Shown piece by piece: positions 54,000 through 64,000 of a DNA stretch of 64,000 nt. Each line of letters begins with the position of its first letter. Position 1 is the first letter of the stretch. Source of the DNA: Pseudoscleropodium purum (Eukaryota; Streptophyta; Bryopsida; Hypnales; Brachytheciaceae). The notes under the pieces were generated by a model. The model did not search any database. It had not been told where the DNA came from and saw nothing but the letters and a program-made list of their open reading frames with translations. A program made the position numbers and the translations under genes. The stretch lies in contig OZ017798.1 in NCBI GenBank assembly GCA_963969395.1, forward strand, positions 14,624,173 to 14,688,172. Reading direction: 5' to 3'.

Positions 54000-55160
54000 A
54001 CATAAATTCACCCTACTCTATGTACATGCATGTGGTGAAGAGAAAGTGTTCTCTAGCTTTACAATCTATTTCATAAATTTGCACTCCATAAGTTTTAAAA
54101 TCAACAATAGTAGAACATGCTTGAGTAATTTGGAAGTAGATGAGAGAGAAGTCTTGGAGCTGTATAAGACCACAATGAAAGAGAGGAATTGGCATTTGTA
54201 TAGGACACACAACATAAAATTTAGTGCTACTTTCTCATAAGACTCGGTCTTGCCACTACTAGTAGACAATGCATGTATAATGTATAGAACATCTCCTAGA
54301 GTTGTTGTTTCAATGGCCTCCTTCTTCAATATTTTGTTGAAGTGTTTCTTCCATGTTGTTGTATCTAAAGTGATCTCACTTAGTCCAACTTGACCAAAAT
54401 AAGGCTTACTTGGAAACGCTTGCTAACTTACAACTTCTATAAAGTTACATTGTAGCTGTACATTTTTGTTAGTTTGCATTGCATTATCTATTGGATTGAA
54501 GTTTCTTGCTAAAACCATTGTCATGTTTGTCAAGCAGTGAATGATGTCTCTTTATTTTAAAATAGATAACTTTGAGTTTTCTTTGGCAATAATTGCAGCC
54601 TTGTATAGTTGGAAGTCTTTGTCTTCTTGGTAAGCCATTTGGTCTTTGAAAAGTTTCATGTGTTGGTCAATTTTCATTTAGTCGACTTTAAAGGAAGCTT
54701 CTGATATAATTTGCATTTAAAAAGCAAGGGCAACACAAGTAGCTTTAGTTGTCTCAACAATAACACTATGCCTTGAAATGTTTTTCTTACAAACAACAAT
54801 ACTACTCGGTTGACGGTATACAATTGAGGCAATGTCCGAGCTACTAATCACTTGCGCTATAATAGTAAAGGGAAGATCAATTTAAATACCGTCTTCAGTT
54901 GGAGTATTTGGTGTGACTAGCTACGTGTTTTTCGTATTAAAAGAGAGAATGTATTGACTGAAATAATGGTACATAGTATCACTCAAAGTTGAACACTCAT
55001 CATGTGACAATATTTGCATTGGATTATCGTGGTCAATCTCCGTACTATCTTCCTCACCTTGCATTGGTTGTTCATTGTTTGTTGACTGTAAATTATTATC
55101 TAAAGACTCCAGTGGATTGTACATGTGGAAGGGTTGAATTTGCGGTTGACTATACACTGA
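54000..55160 (-). pseudogene. Accessory-ORF relic of Harbinger element 2
   Basis: Read right to left, the minus strand has long near-open stretches. The 78-codon frame at 54921-55157 (acidic, GEEDSTEIDHDNPMQI) is followed by IAQVISSSDIASIVYRQPSS and then FKDQMAYQEDKDFQLYKAAI down to about 54540. The frame at 54066-54329 comes after that. Position and orientation match the Myb/SANT-like relic beside Harbinger 1, but I cannot see a convincing SANT motif. Assignment rests on context. Confidence 0.45.
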
Positions 55161-55739
55161 AACTCGCCTGCCACCTCAGTTTCCCATTAGTCCCCCCTAC
55201 TTCTCTCAAAAAATTTGTGAGCCATTGATTTTTTTGAAAAAAAATGCTTTCCCTCAAAATTGATGTTGATTTCTCAAAAAATCACAAGATGTTGATCTTG
55301 TGAAATTTAATCTGAGATGTTCAAATACAAAATACAAATATTGAATACGAATACAAATACAAATATGGGTACTGGATATGAGTACTAAATATGTGTATTG
55401 AATAAAGATAGTGAATACGTGTATTGAATACATATATTGGATATGCATACTGAATAAGTGTATTGAATATGGATACAGTATTGGATACGGGATCAATTGT
55501 CCCATATTGTTTGTTAGGAACTTTGATTCTGAAGATTACAAGAGGAGGTGGGGGTGAAGGGGGGTGAGATAAAAAAATTTAAATCAAATTCTAAATGATA
55601 GGTGGGAGTGCGTGAGGGTGATAAAATAAAAATTGAGGGGGGGAGTGCATAGTGACACAAAGTGTCACTATACACCTTGAGTGCCTAATAATTACATTCA
55701 TTAACTATAAATGTAAGGGTTGAATTTGCGGTTGACTAT
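55129..55739. mobile_element. Insertion flanked by 25-bp perfect direct repeats
   Basis: AAGGGTTGAATTTGCGGTTG plus ACTAT occurs at 55129-55153 and again at 55715-55739. The 561 bp between them contain a degenerate minisatellite (55313-55500, TGAATAC/ATACAAAT-type units), G-rich stretches and a palindrome TAGTGACA-CAAAG-TGTCACTA at about 55649-55669. A long target duplication would suit a LINE-mobilised retroposon, but no poly-A tail or promoter box is clear. It interrupts the minus-strand relic at 54000-55160. Confidence 0.6.
55313..55500. repeat. Degenerate minisatellite
   Basis: Repeated TATTGAATA, ATACAAATA and GGATATG-type units of about 6-18 bp (for example GTGTATTGAATA three times). 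Inside the 55154-55714 insertion. Confidence 0.7.
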
Positions 55740-58700
55740 CGTATCACTCATGGATGGCATAGAAGAATTGTACAAAAAAATTATGTGACAAGCCTTCACT
55801 TCTACATTGTACACTACTGAGGTCCTCAAAAGCTAGAACACTTAGACTATTTCAATTAAGGTAATCTAGCAAACGTTTGTAGTCTTGTAACATTTAATTC
55901 TACTTTGCTTTGGATGTGGTCGCGTTGAAAGCGTTTGCTTCAGGAAATCACAGAGATTTTGGTTGTGATTAGAAATGGCTTGGAAATGAAAGAAGTCATA
56001 AGATGATAAAAACAAGTAAACTCATCACTCGGAGATTCATCCTATTAACAACCAATAAAATAATAAAAAAGATGAATATAAGTGAGCTCGTCACAACAAA
56101 TTCATCCACTAAATTATTATGATTCAAAACTGAAAATCATAGTTGTATCGAACCTTTGAACTTGAATATTGGATCTTCTAAATTGTTGTCGAACTACTCT
56201 CCGTTGATCTATCTTGTATTCGCTAATTCTAAATGGGTATAAGGTTTAAGGTGTGTGATAAGATCCTACAGTTTGAAATGAGTAAAATAGGATGATCAAA
56301 CCACGAGCTAAATCATTTGAAAGATTAGCTCCTAAATTTTCAAACTCCCTGAGATTAATTTTAAGAATCAAGCTTCACCAAGAGGACAAACAAGTCTTGA
56401 CTATGTGGGCCATTAATCCCATTTCATCATCCACAATACAAAATGAGACTAACGTTGCTGCAACCCAAGTCGATTGCAACAACAAATTATACAAAATCAC
56501 AAATCACACATATACAAGTTTTCAAAACTTCTTTCAATTTTCAACTTCAATCTTCAATTCTCAAGCTGAACTTTGAGTGAGTGTCACTATTGATTCACAA
56601 CTTCAAATGAAGTAAGTGATAGCTTCTTGGAAAGCTAATACAAACATCTATTTTTCTTCTAAATTTCATTTCAAAATTTTTTAAATTCACAATATAATGG
56701 GTTTCTAAACATTTAATTCCTCTTTAAATTCACAACGGAAGAGAAGATGAATAGTGTCTACTTTATTTTCACTCTAACCACACTAACAAGTGGGATCAGT
56801 CCCTAATTCATTCTTAAAACTACAACATCAATAATTGAGTACTTATTTGGCCTCACAATTATCTCTTTATTTTTATTTTTAAAGAAAATTCATTTCAAAT
56901 TCACCTAAAAGGTAAACTATTTGAATATTTCCCTCATATTATTTCACAAAAACAAAATTATTGTAAAAAATTACTTCAACTATAGAATGAAGAACAAAAA
57001 TCCAACATATATCTAGTAGAGTTAAAAAATTAAAGCTCCAATCAAAATATCACTTCATTTGCAAAAATTTGAAGATGTGCTTGATAATAGCAGCAACATA
57101 ATCAACATGATTTGCCTTAGTTAAAGGATTGACTGACCCTTTTAACCATCGTTGATGACCACGACTCTTTTCAATAAGCCTCACATTAATAATACTATTC
57201 ATCGTTTAAACTTTCAAAACATTTTTCAAATGCGACTTCATGGTTGCCGAACTTAACACATCCAACTTACAACAAAATCATCAATATCTGAGCGTCATGA
57301 TGAAAATTACCGTACCATCGTTTCTTAACACGAGATTGTTTTAGTGGTTAAGACAGACCAACTTCATTTTCTGATTACTCATGTAGCAATAAAAGACCTA
57401 GTAGTAATTGTGGTTGATTCGGTAGTTGCGATAAAGAAAATTTAAATTTATGCTCCGGTTGAGATTTTTCATTTTAAGACTTAAAAAAAATCCTTTAATT
57501 CAACATAGTATAATTTAAATTAAAAATAAAGAAGAAGAATATCAAATGAGATGAAGTTTTCAAGTGAATCCTTCTCTATATAGTTGCTTATAACAGCAGA
57601 GAAAAGGCGTCACCTTGAAGTCACCTCAAATGACATTATCTTTTTTATAATGTTACAAACATTTAAACTTATTTAAATAATATGAATATACATATTCTAC
57701 ATAATGTTTGTATTTACAGCACAACAACGTGCTCCATCTTGCAAGCATGATGAAAAAACGCCAAGATGACCAATTGAGAAATTCTCGCTCATTTGGTCAC
57801 TTCACTTATTATGAAGAGACGTTGGTCGATAGGGTTGTCTTGTTAAACAAAATTTTGGGTTTTGGTGTTTGATAGATGTTGCATGTCGCATATCGTGTAT
57901 AACAAGTGTCAAGTATATGTGATATTTTTGTCTAATAAGGCCATATTCAATAGCCAAGGCAATTGGAAACCTCACTTTAATTATGAACCTTTATTTAAAA
58001 TACAATAAGTGTTTATTAAATTAGATCACTTTAATAAAATAGAACATAAGTATATCAAAATTATAACTACTAAGTTTTTTTTCAAAAGTCAAACTTAGAG
58101 TTGACTTCATTAGATGGACAGAGGGTCTACTAGATGCCTGATACATTTTGTTCATCATGTTGTCCGTCTATTAGGGAAGACAACTAGATTGGTCAATTGT
58201 ATCCAGTTCACATTTGTGTTGTTTCCTTTTTGTTTGTATGAGAGTCAATACTTTTTGTGGCTACTAATTGGAGAGATGGTCCTTTTGAGGGCGTTTTGCT
58301 TCACTGGATCTAACAGTATCTTCTACGAAGCACTATTTCTTACAACAAGTAATGGGTGGCTGGAATTGCTACTTTCTTTTGAATTTGGCACCAAAGAGTC
58401 TACACATGCCACGATACAAAGACCATATGAGATAATTACATGAATATAAAACTCAATAAAAATAGTGACTTTGTTTAGTGAATACCAAAAAAAAAGAAAA
58501 AGATAGAGGATAGTAATGGCCATGTCAACGGCCTATAATTGTTTTGGGAAAAAAGAATTATATCAAACAAAACATGGAAATAGCCAACAATTCCCGCTTG
58601 TCACTGATGCAACTATAACGGTGATGAAGTCATGGGATCACACAAGTCTGCTAATATGATTACACATGCAAAATGTTAAAAGTATTGGAAAGGAACTTCA

Positions 58701-61018
58701 AAATATCACAATTTTTTTGCATGCATGAACACATTTTTGAAGTGAAAAATCCAAGGAGGTTCCAATGCAGTATATGACATACTAGAGACTTGTAGTCCAA
58801 TTGGCCAACTTGAAAATCCTACACAATGTGGGCTCCCACAATTCTCCATGTTTCTTTGGTATTCAGTCAACAATCTACAACCATTGACAAGGTGAACAAC
58901 TGCAATTATTTTTTTTTTAAAATTTATACAAAAAATTGTTATGTCCTTTCTATGGCCTAATATTAGGATTTAAGAAGGTATCATCACTTGTCCAAGTGTA
59001 CAATGAAGAATGAGTCAATAGTAAAGAATAGGACAAACATCTTGATCTTACTTATTTTGATGTCAAATCAAATAATACGAAGTAGTAGGCAATTGTCATT
59101 TTCAAGCAGGGAGAGTAAATTCTAATACATTGACAATACATACATACTCAAAACCAAATTAGGAACTATGGCAATGAAGAATTCGAGTAGGGGCACGAGA
59201 TCCACTTTACAAAGGCCCTCATTTAAGAGCTTCAGAATTGAATTAAAACACACTATGCATTACCTAACCAATTGATTCTATAAGTTCTTCATCATGCAGA
59301 AAGGTCTAATTGGTTAGGATTTGGTATCAATTCATTTTTGAGCTTCACCACCCACAATTCACATAGTAGACTATTACATGCAGAAGACGTTGTTGTTCAC
59401 TTTCAGCTTCAGTTGATTTAAGGTAACGGCTAGTTGCATGTACCTCCAATTTTTTTATTAAACACAAAGTGAAGGTGCTATAATTTGTTGGGTCCCAATG
59501 TCTTATATTAATCATTTTCTACCTCAATAATCTTACGTACTGAACCCTATGCACCTCTTTTCTATAAGAGCCAACTATTGGTTTTAGAATGTATATTTGA
59601 GGAGATTTCTTAAGAAATGCTTTGCCTCTCACTAAGTGTGTTTCACCCGACACTTTGTTGCTTAAGAACACTACTACAAAAATGTCACATCCAAATCTAG
59701 CTTGGCTCGGCAAAAATGCATAGGTGGAAAGGGCTTTTTACTTTGCAATGTAGAAAACGATTAAAAATGCTTTTATAATAGCTGGTAGGAAGGTACCCTA
59801 ATCCTCACATGTGCTTGTACATATGTAGTCAAATTAGGATCATTTTGTTGATTGAAGGTTGTAAGCATTTTATCTCGATCCTTAGAATAAATCAAGCACA
59901 ATCTAGATTTATGTAGTTTTAATGTTGAGTTCCTATAGGTATTTAGACATTGTCTAGTTGTGCCTCCTAAATAATGGACAAACTTTCAATGTGGGAGTTG
60001 GAATAGATTTCTAAAGAGCCTTATAAGAAGCAACAATAAATCTAAATCTTGCAATGTTTGTTACAATAAGCATGTTTAGAGGAAATGACTTGATACTATA
60101 TCCAAGCATATGCCAAAAATCTCCTCACTACGCTAAAAAAAACTAGGATTTAACAATAAGACTTACTCTAATAACACAATTTGACATTTTGACCAATCAT
60201 TACTATGACCATATCATATTTTCATCATACTTTTATTATCACCTAGAACATTGTGTTTTTTATTGCCATTGTTTTATTTGTAGATTTAAGTCTTTAAAGC
60301 CTTGAAGCATTTATGAGATGGAGTGTAGTTTTTAGAGACAAATTAAAGCTAAGTTTGTATTGTTGATATATAGTAAAAGAATGCACAGAATGAAAAATCC
60401 AAAGCTGGTAAGAACTCAATGGATACACTAGTGTAATAAATGCTTGCTCAGTTAATGTTGATCAAAGATCAAAAGAATTATATACATGCTTGAATCAGTA
60501 GCATTAGCCTCCTAATTCTAGCTTGAATTAGTTGTAACTATTAGCACCACTTCCACTAACTAATTTTGTACATGCAATATTTACAAACTAATAGTCGTTA
60601 CAAGGTAGGTAGATGTTCTTGGATGAATGGAAAACAGATAAGGTTGAAAGTGCATTCTTCAACACCCTCCCTCATTCAAAAGCTCTATCTATTTGGACAA
60701 CTTGAGGAAACATAGAAATATCTCAATCTTCGGGCCTTCCAATGGGAACCATGTACGTGATTTGAGGTTACATTGCTGAAATGTCACTGGTAAGTTCTTG
60801 CATTATCTGAATTACTGTCATGTGGCCGATTTGGTGAATTGGGGCTAACAAAAGAGGTTTGTAACGTAGATGTAGATTCTCTTCTTCAACTTGTGGTTGA
60901 TAGTAGGCCATTAGCAACAATTCACCAGGTGTGCCTTAGAGTGCACAAGGCATGTATGTGTATGTGGCTACTAGCTCACACGTTGAAAGAAGGTGTATAA
61001 ATTCGTGTCTCTCATTTT
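55740..61018. other. AT-rich intergenic DNA, no gene seen
   Basis: The longest frames (56292-56576 and 58114-58443, plus strand) have no recognisable similarity or supporting splice structure. No repeat ends were identified. Confidence 0.5.
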
Positions 61019-61309
61019 TTGGATGATAGAGTTAGGGTTTTGAAGAGTGAGAAAGATGGCAGTGCTAGAGTTGAAGAGAATGTCAAAATCTATTGGAGAC
61101 AATTAGTAGAGAAGCCAGATGAGTGGTGGGACAACCAGACAATGCCCAATAATCTACAGGCACATGACTCTAAGCACAAAATTACTCGGAAAGCTCTATG
61201 GGTTGACAATTTTCAAACTTTGATTGGGCACAAGCCAAATTTTGGGGTTAGGCATCTAGAATTGTACTATGCCTATGTTTTGTCTATTTACAACAAAGCT
61301 TGGGTATGA
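61019..61309 (+). pseudogene. OSB-type PDF motif, orphan exon or pseudogene
   Basis: The frame contains WRQLVEKPDEWWDNQTMPNN followed by HDSKHKITRKALWVDN. This is the PDF motif of plant organellar single-stranded DNA-binding (OSB) proteins, whose usual form is close to W-x2-L-x3-P-x2-WWDNR, then PDFKHK and ALW. The frame opens with TTG, not ATG, and the expected upstream OB-fold (SSB-like) domain is not recognisable in the preceding kilobase. The PDF triad itself reads AHDSKHK. OSB proteins bind single-stranded DNA in mitochondria or plastids and influence organelle recombination. A truncated copy is likelier than an intact gene, but one exon of a diverged gene cannot be excluded. Confidence 0.65.
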
Positions 61310-62816
61310 CAAGGGTTTGGTGAGAAAATTTGCAAGCTGGTTTTGAGTAGGCACATAGTTTACCTATATATTCCTAGCTTTAGTAGCCTCTTTTATAAAA
61401 TGGTGCTATAATTCAATGTGCTTTGTCCTTGTATGCATTATAGGATTCTCCACAAAAGGCCATATTCGTTAATTTGAGACAAAATGGTCATTTTGAGACT
61501 TTCAAAACACAAGTGCAAAGTTTTTTTTGACAATATAGTTGTTCAATTCAATGATAAATAAAGTTTAGTATTGAATGACTAAGCAACCTTGAGACGGCGA
61601 TTTCAAACAAATGCAGCCAATGAAGGAAAATTACATTAGTACACCGTATAATTAGAAATTTTTGTTCACATCAAAGGAAAAATATTGAAAGAGTTTGCAC
61701 TGAACAAGTTCAATTTACTTGGAATATTAGACTATATTATTCTATTCTGAATGGCTTGTAGCATTTCTTCATAAATGAACTTCTAATTTCTTAGAGTTTG
61801 TGTGTATATACAAAGTGGTTGCTTGCTTTGTTTTTCAAAATACTAGATTTTTACATTATATCTACCTTGTTATTAACCTATAAAGTCCCAAGGTATTTTT
61901 GAAGACAAAGACCATTCAAAACTGCTATTTCTATTGCAAAGAGGAAGAGAGTATTCAAAGTCTTGCAAAAAATACTTGAAAATGTTTTTATTTCTATTGC
62001 AAAAGAGCAAAAAATTGGCTTTCTTTTAGATTTGACTACAGGATCTTGTACTACACTAGTATAAAAATGTGGAGTATGATGTTTCAAAAACTTTCACCAC
62101 GTGGATATAAAGATATTTACATTTAAAGGACAAGAAAACATGTATTTCCTAACCTTGCTTGGCAAGCTTTTTTGGCTTAGTTTGAATCTTCTTAACTTAA
62201 ATAAATTTGTAGGACGCATTTTGATTTTATATTTTGGGATGTTGAACAACTGTGTTGAAAATGTAGACCATAGAAATTCAACAACAAAGTACTAAATTTT
62301 CACTCATTCAATTAATACTAAGCAGATGTAGATTCAAGGTTGAAATAAAAACTAAATTCTTAATAGTTCTAAGATGAAATTAAAATACAATAATTCCAAT
62401 GGTCAAATTGTTGTAGCAAATATACCCAACCTATTTAACAATGTTTTTGGAAGAGGGTGTCAAAATTGCATTCGAATGTGAGTTCTATTAGTTGTTTTTT
62501 CCTGAAAATGCTCAAATTGTCACAAAAACAAGATTGTCCATAACTTTCTCATTACTTCTCCAAATGGATGAACCAAAGCTTCAAATATAAAGTTAACACA
62601 AATGTGACATACAAGAAAAAAATATCAAAGAATTTGTTTCAATTTTATTGGGAATTTTTTGGACTGCCCGGTCTCCTCTAAGATTCAGATAGCATAATGA
62701 ATGCTTTCAGACACTGATTGAAATAAAAATGAAATTTCCCTAAAGCTAATGGATTTCTCTATGTTATAGGAGTTTTTGAAAGTTTCACTAAATTTCTTGA
62801 GCTCATAGATATAGTA
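61310..62816. other. Intergenic DNA containing a diverged R1 copy
   Basis: About 61830-62700 follows the order of R1 in the orientation of 34147-35080 (GGATCTTGTACT, CTTTCACCACGTGGAT, TCCAATGGTCAAA, GGACTGCCCGG). No gene is seen. Confidence 0.5.
61830..62700 (-). repeat. R1 repeat, diverged copy
   Basis: TTTCACCACGTGGATATAAA and GGACTGCCCGGTCTCCTC parallel TTTCCACCGCGTAGATTGCA and TGCCCGGACTGC of 34147-35080. Termini not found. Confidence 0.45.
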
Positions 62817-64000
62817 CTAAACCACCCTTCTCTTGGGGGAACTATTGACGACCCCGTCCTCTATGTTTCCCTTCAAGTAGTCTATGGCCGCGGACGCTGC
62901 ATCGGAGGCGGAGCACAACAAGTACAGTTTGGAAAAAGGTGCAGTGTCACAACTACCATCCATGGACTCGCTATAAGTTGAAAAAGACTTTTCTGATCTG
63001 GAAAGGAGGCTTCGCGTGAGCCTCCCATTTGTAGGAAGGCTTGCATCAAACGGGAGTCCAACCTGAAGCAAGTATAGAATATTTAAATGCTTCAGACATG
63101 ATCCTCCAACAAGCAACAACAATCGCTAATAGCACTGACCTAATTGGACACATAAGAAGACGACCAAGAACACATCTTGTTGTCGCTTCAATTGCAACCC
63201 TTGTATTTGTTGCTCTGAGTCAGAATCCTCATTAGCTTTGTCATCCCCACTCTCATCTATTTCTTGCGGGTCACTCTCACTCTCGTCTTCAGAATCTCTC
63301 TCTCTGTCGTGCCTCTGTTGTCGCTGCGCTTCAAATTCAGGATCTGCTTCGATGTCTCCATCATCCTCACGAGACTCAACAGGAGCATTGATGAGAGACG
63401 TTTGTGTTGCATTTGCCTCTGCCACGTCCCTTTCGAGTGTACCAAACGCCTGCTCGTCTAGATCAGACCCTTCTTCACCAACCTTTTCTTCTTCTTCGGA
63501 TTCATCTTCTGTCTCAGAGGGAACGGATTCGAGTACTCTTGAAATAAGACAGGGTGGATTTGTATACGACGCCGAGTAGGGAGAGTTTGAAAATAAGAAA
63601 TCATTAAGATCCATCTGATCAGCAACACTTGATATATTCCTGAACAAGTCGACGTCTTCTTTCTCGACCATCCCATAAAAATACGCTCCAAACATCTAAC
63701 CTACAAGCAGAAGGATGTAGCTCAATGAGAATGACAACAAACACTTTGGACAATGGACCATTGTCAAATCGATGATAACAGTATACAACAATAGCAATGT
63801 ACAAAAGAAAGAAGTTATCATTGAGTCAAGGATAACTATTAGTAGAATGTACATACCTTTGAGGCCATCATGAGCTTCATGCCTGAAAAAATTCCAAGAA
63901 CATTTTTTGGGGGGTCGGCAAAGCTCTGCAAGATCTCCAAATAAAACTCCATTCGGAGTTCGCCAATATGTACTCTGTACTTTGCCTCCGTGTTTTTAGC
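62817..64000 (-). CDS. DNA methylase (N4/N6-like) family protein, partial
   Basis: Runs off the right edge. Exons on the minus strand are 63857-64000 (5' part missing), about 63174-63695, and 62817-63062, ending in TAG. Intron 1 is GTATGT...TTAG (161 bp, phase 0). The second is placed at GAT|GTGTTC...CTTCAG (111 bp, phase 0); an alternative donor lies 9 bp further on. The first exon reads RVHIGELRMEFYLEILQSFA, then DPPKNVLGIFSGMKLMMASK, continuing into MFGAYFYGMVEKEDVDLFRN. This follows the C-terminal layout of N4/N6 DNA methylases: a helix, VLDPFAGSGTT (motif I), AA...GRxxIGIE. The glycine-rich motif is altered (GIFSGMKL for DPFAGSGT), so catalysis is doubtful. The remainder is a long acidic, Ser/Glu-rich tail (ETEDESEEEEKVGEEGSD). 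Function unknown; family assignment is tentative. Confidence 0.55.

Noticed and set aside
58114..58443. 109-codon plus-strand frame
   Set aside because: Hydrophobic and ATG-initiated, but without recognisable motifs, neighbouring exons or GC rise. Compatible with chance in AT-rich DNA.

Overview
This is a gene-poor, AT-rich stretch of a plant nuclear genome. The five intact or nearly intact genes are all plant-type or plant-compatible: an EDR2 C-terminal (DUF1336) protein, a TMEM230/DUF872 membrane protein, an ITPK4-type inositol phosphate kinase with 12 GT/AG exons, an F-box/WD40 protein, and a gene resembling an N4/N6 DNA methylase that runs off the right edge. Gene islands are GC-richer and separated by 5-20 kb of AT-rich DNA full of old transposons. 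That density suggests a large genome, such as a gymnosperm, fern, lycophyte or large bryophyte genome. I cannot place it further from sequence alone.

Layout. 0-13 kb: no intact gene. It holds a MITE (1161-1468), a decayed Ty3/gypsy retrotransposon (about 4990-6475), a copy of a 0.8-0.9 kb repeat family here called R1 (8505-9322), and a 1.5 kb element with GGGCCCGTTTCC-type ends and an internal 29-bp tandem array (10511-12009). 13.6-15.4 kb: the EDR2-like gene on the minus strand, whose 3' end is tandemly duplicated downstream. 16.9-25 kb: a mosaic of elements, namely a long-inverted-repeat element, a Stowaway-like MITE, R1 and R2 copies, and a dead PIF/Harbinger element with transposase (+) and Myb/SANT-like (-) relics that was itself invaded by a MITE. 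25-29.5 kb: nothing recognisable as a gene. 30.0-31.7 kb: the TMEM230-like gene (+), two exons. 34.1-35.1 kb: the best-preserved R1 element. 35.9-41.8 kb: the ITPK4-like gene (+), with a tandemly duplicated first exon and locally duplicated intron sequence. 43.7-45.4 kb: the intronless F-box/WD40 gene (-). 46.4 kb: a TATAA microsatellite. 50.3-55.7 kb: a fold-back element with repeated modules, a second PIF/Harbinger relic, and an insertion flanked by 25-bp direct repeats. 61.0-61.3 kb: an orphan OSB-type PDF motif. 62.8-64.0 kb: the methylase-like gene (-), partial.

The genes are independent transcription units, not an operon or cluster. The ITPK4-like protein belongs to inositol polyphosphate metabolism, the F-box/WD40 protein to SCF ubiquitin ligases, the TMEM230-like protein to the endomembrane system, and the EDR2-like protein is probably a membrane or lipid-associated factor. 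Two of the five genes carry fresh-looking tandem duplications about 460 bp apart (first exon of the kinase gene, 3' end of the EDR2-like gene). Local duplication is therefore a recurring process here. The least expected gene is the methylase-like one at the right edge.

Splice sites were placed by eye from reading frame, GT/AG and family alignment from memory. Element boundaries were found by eye and may be off by tens of bases where stated.
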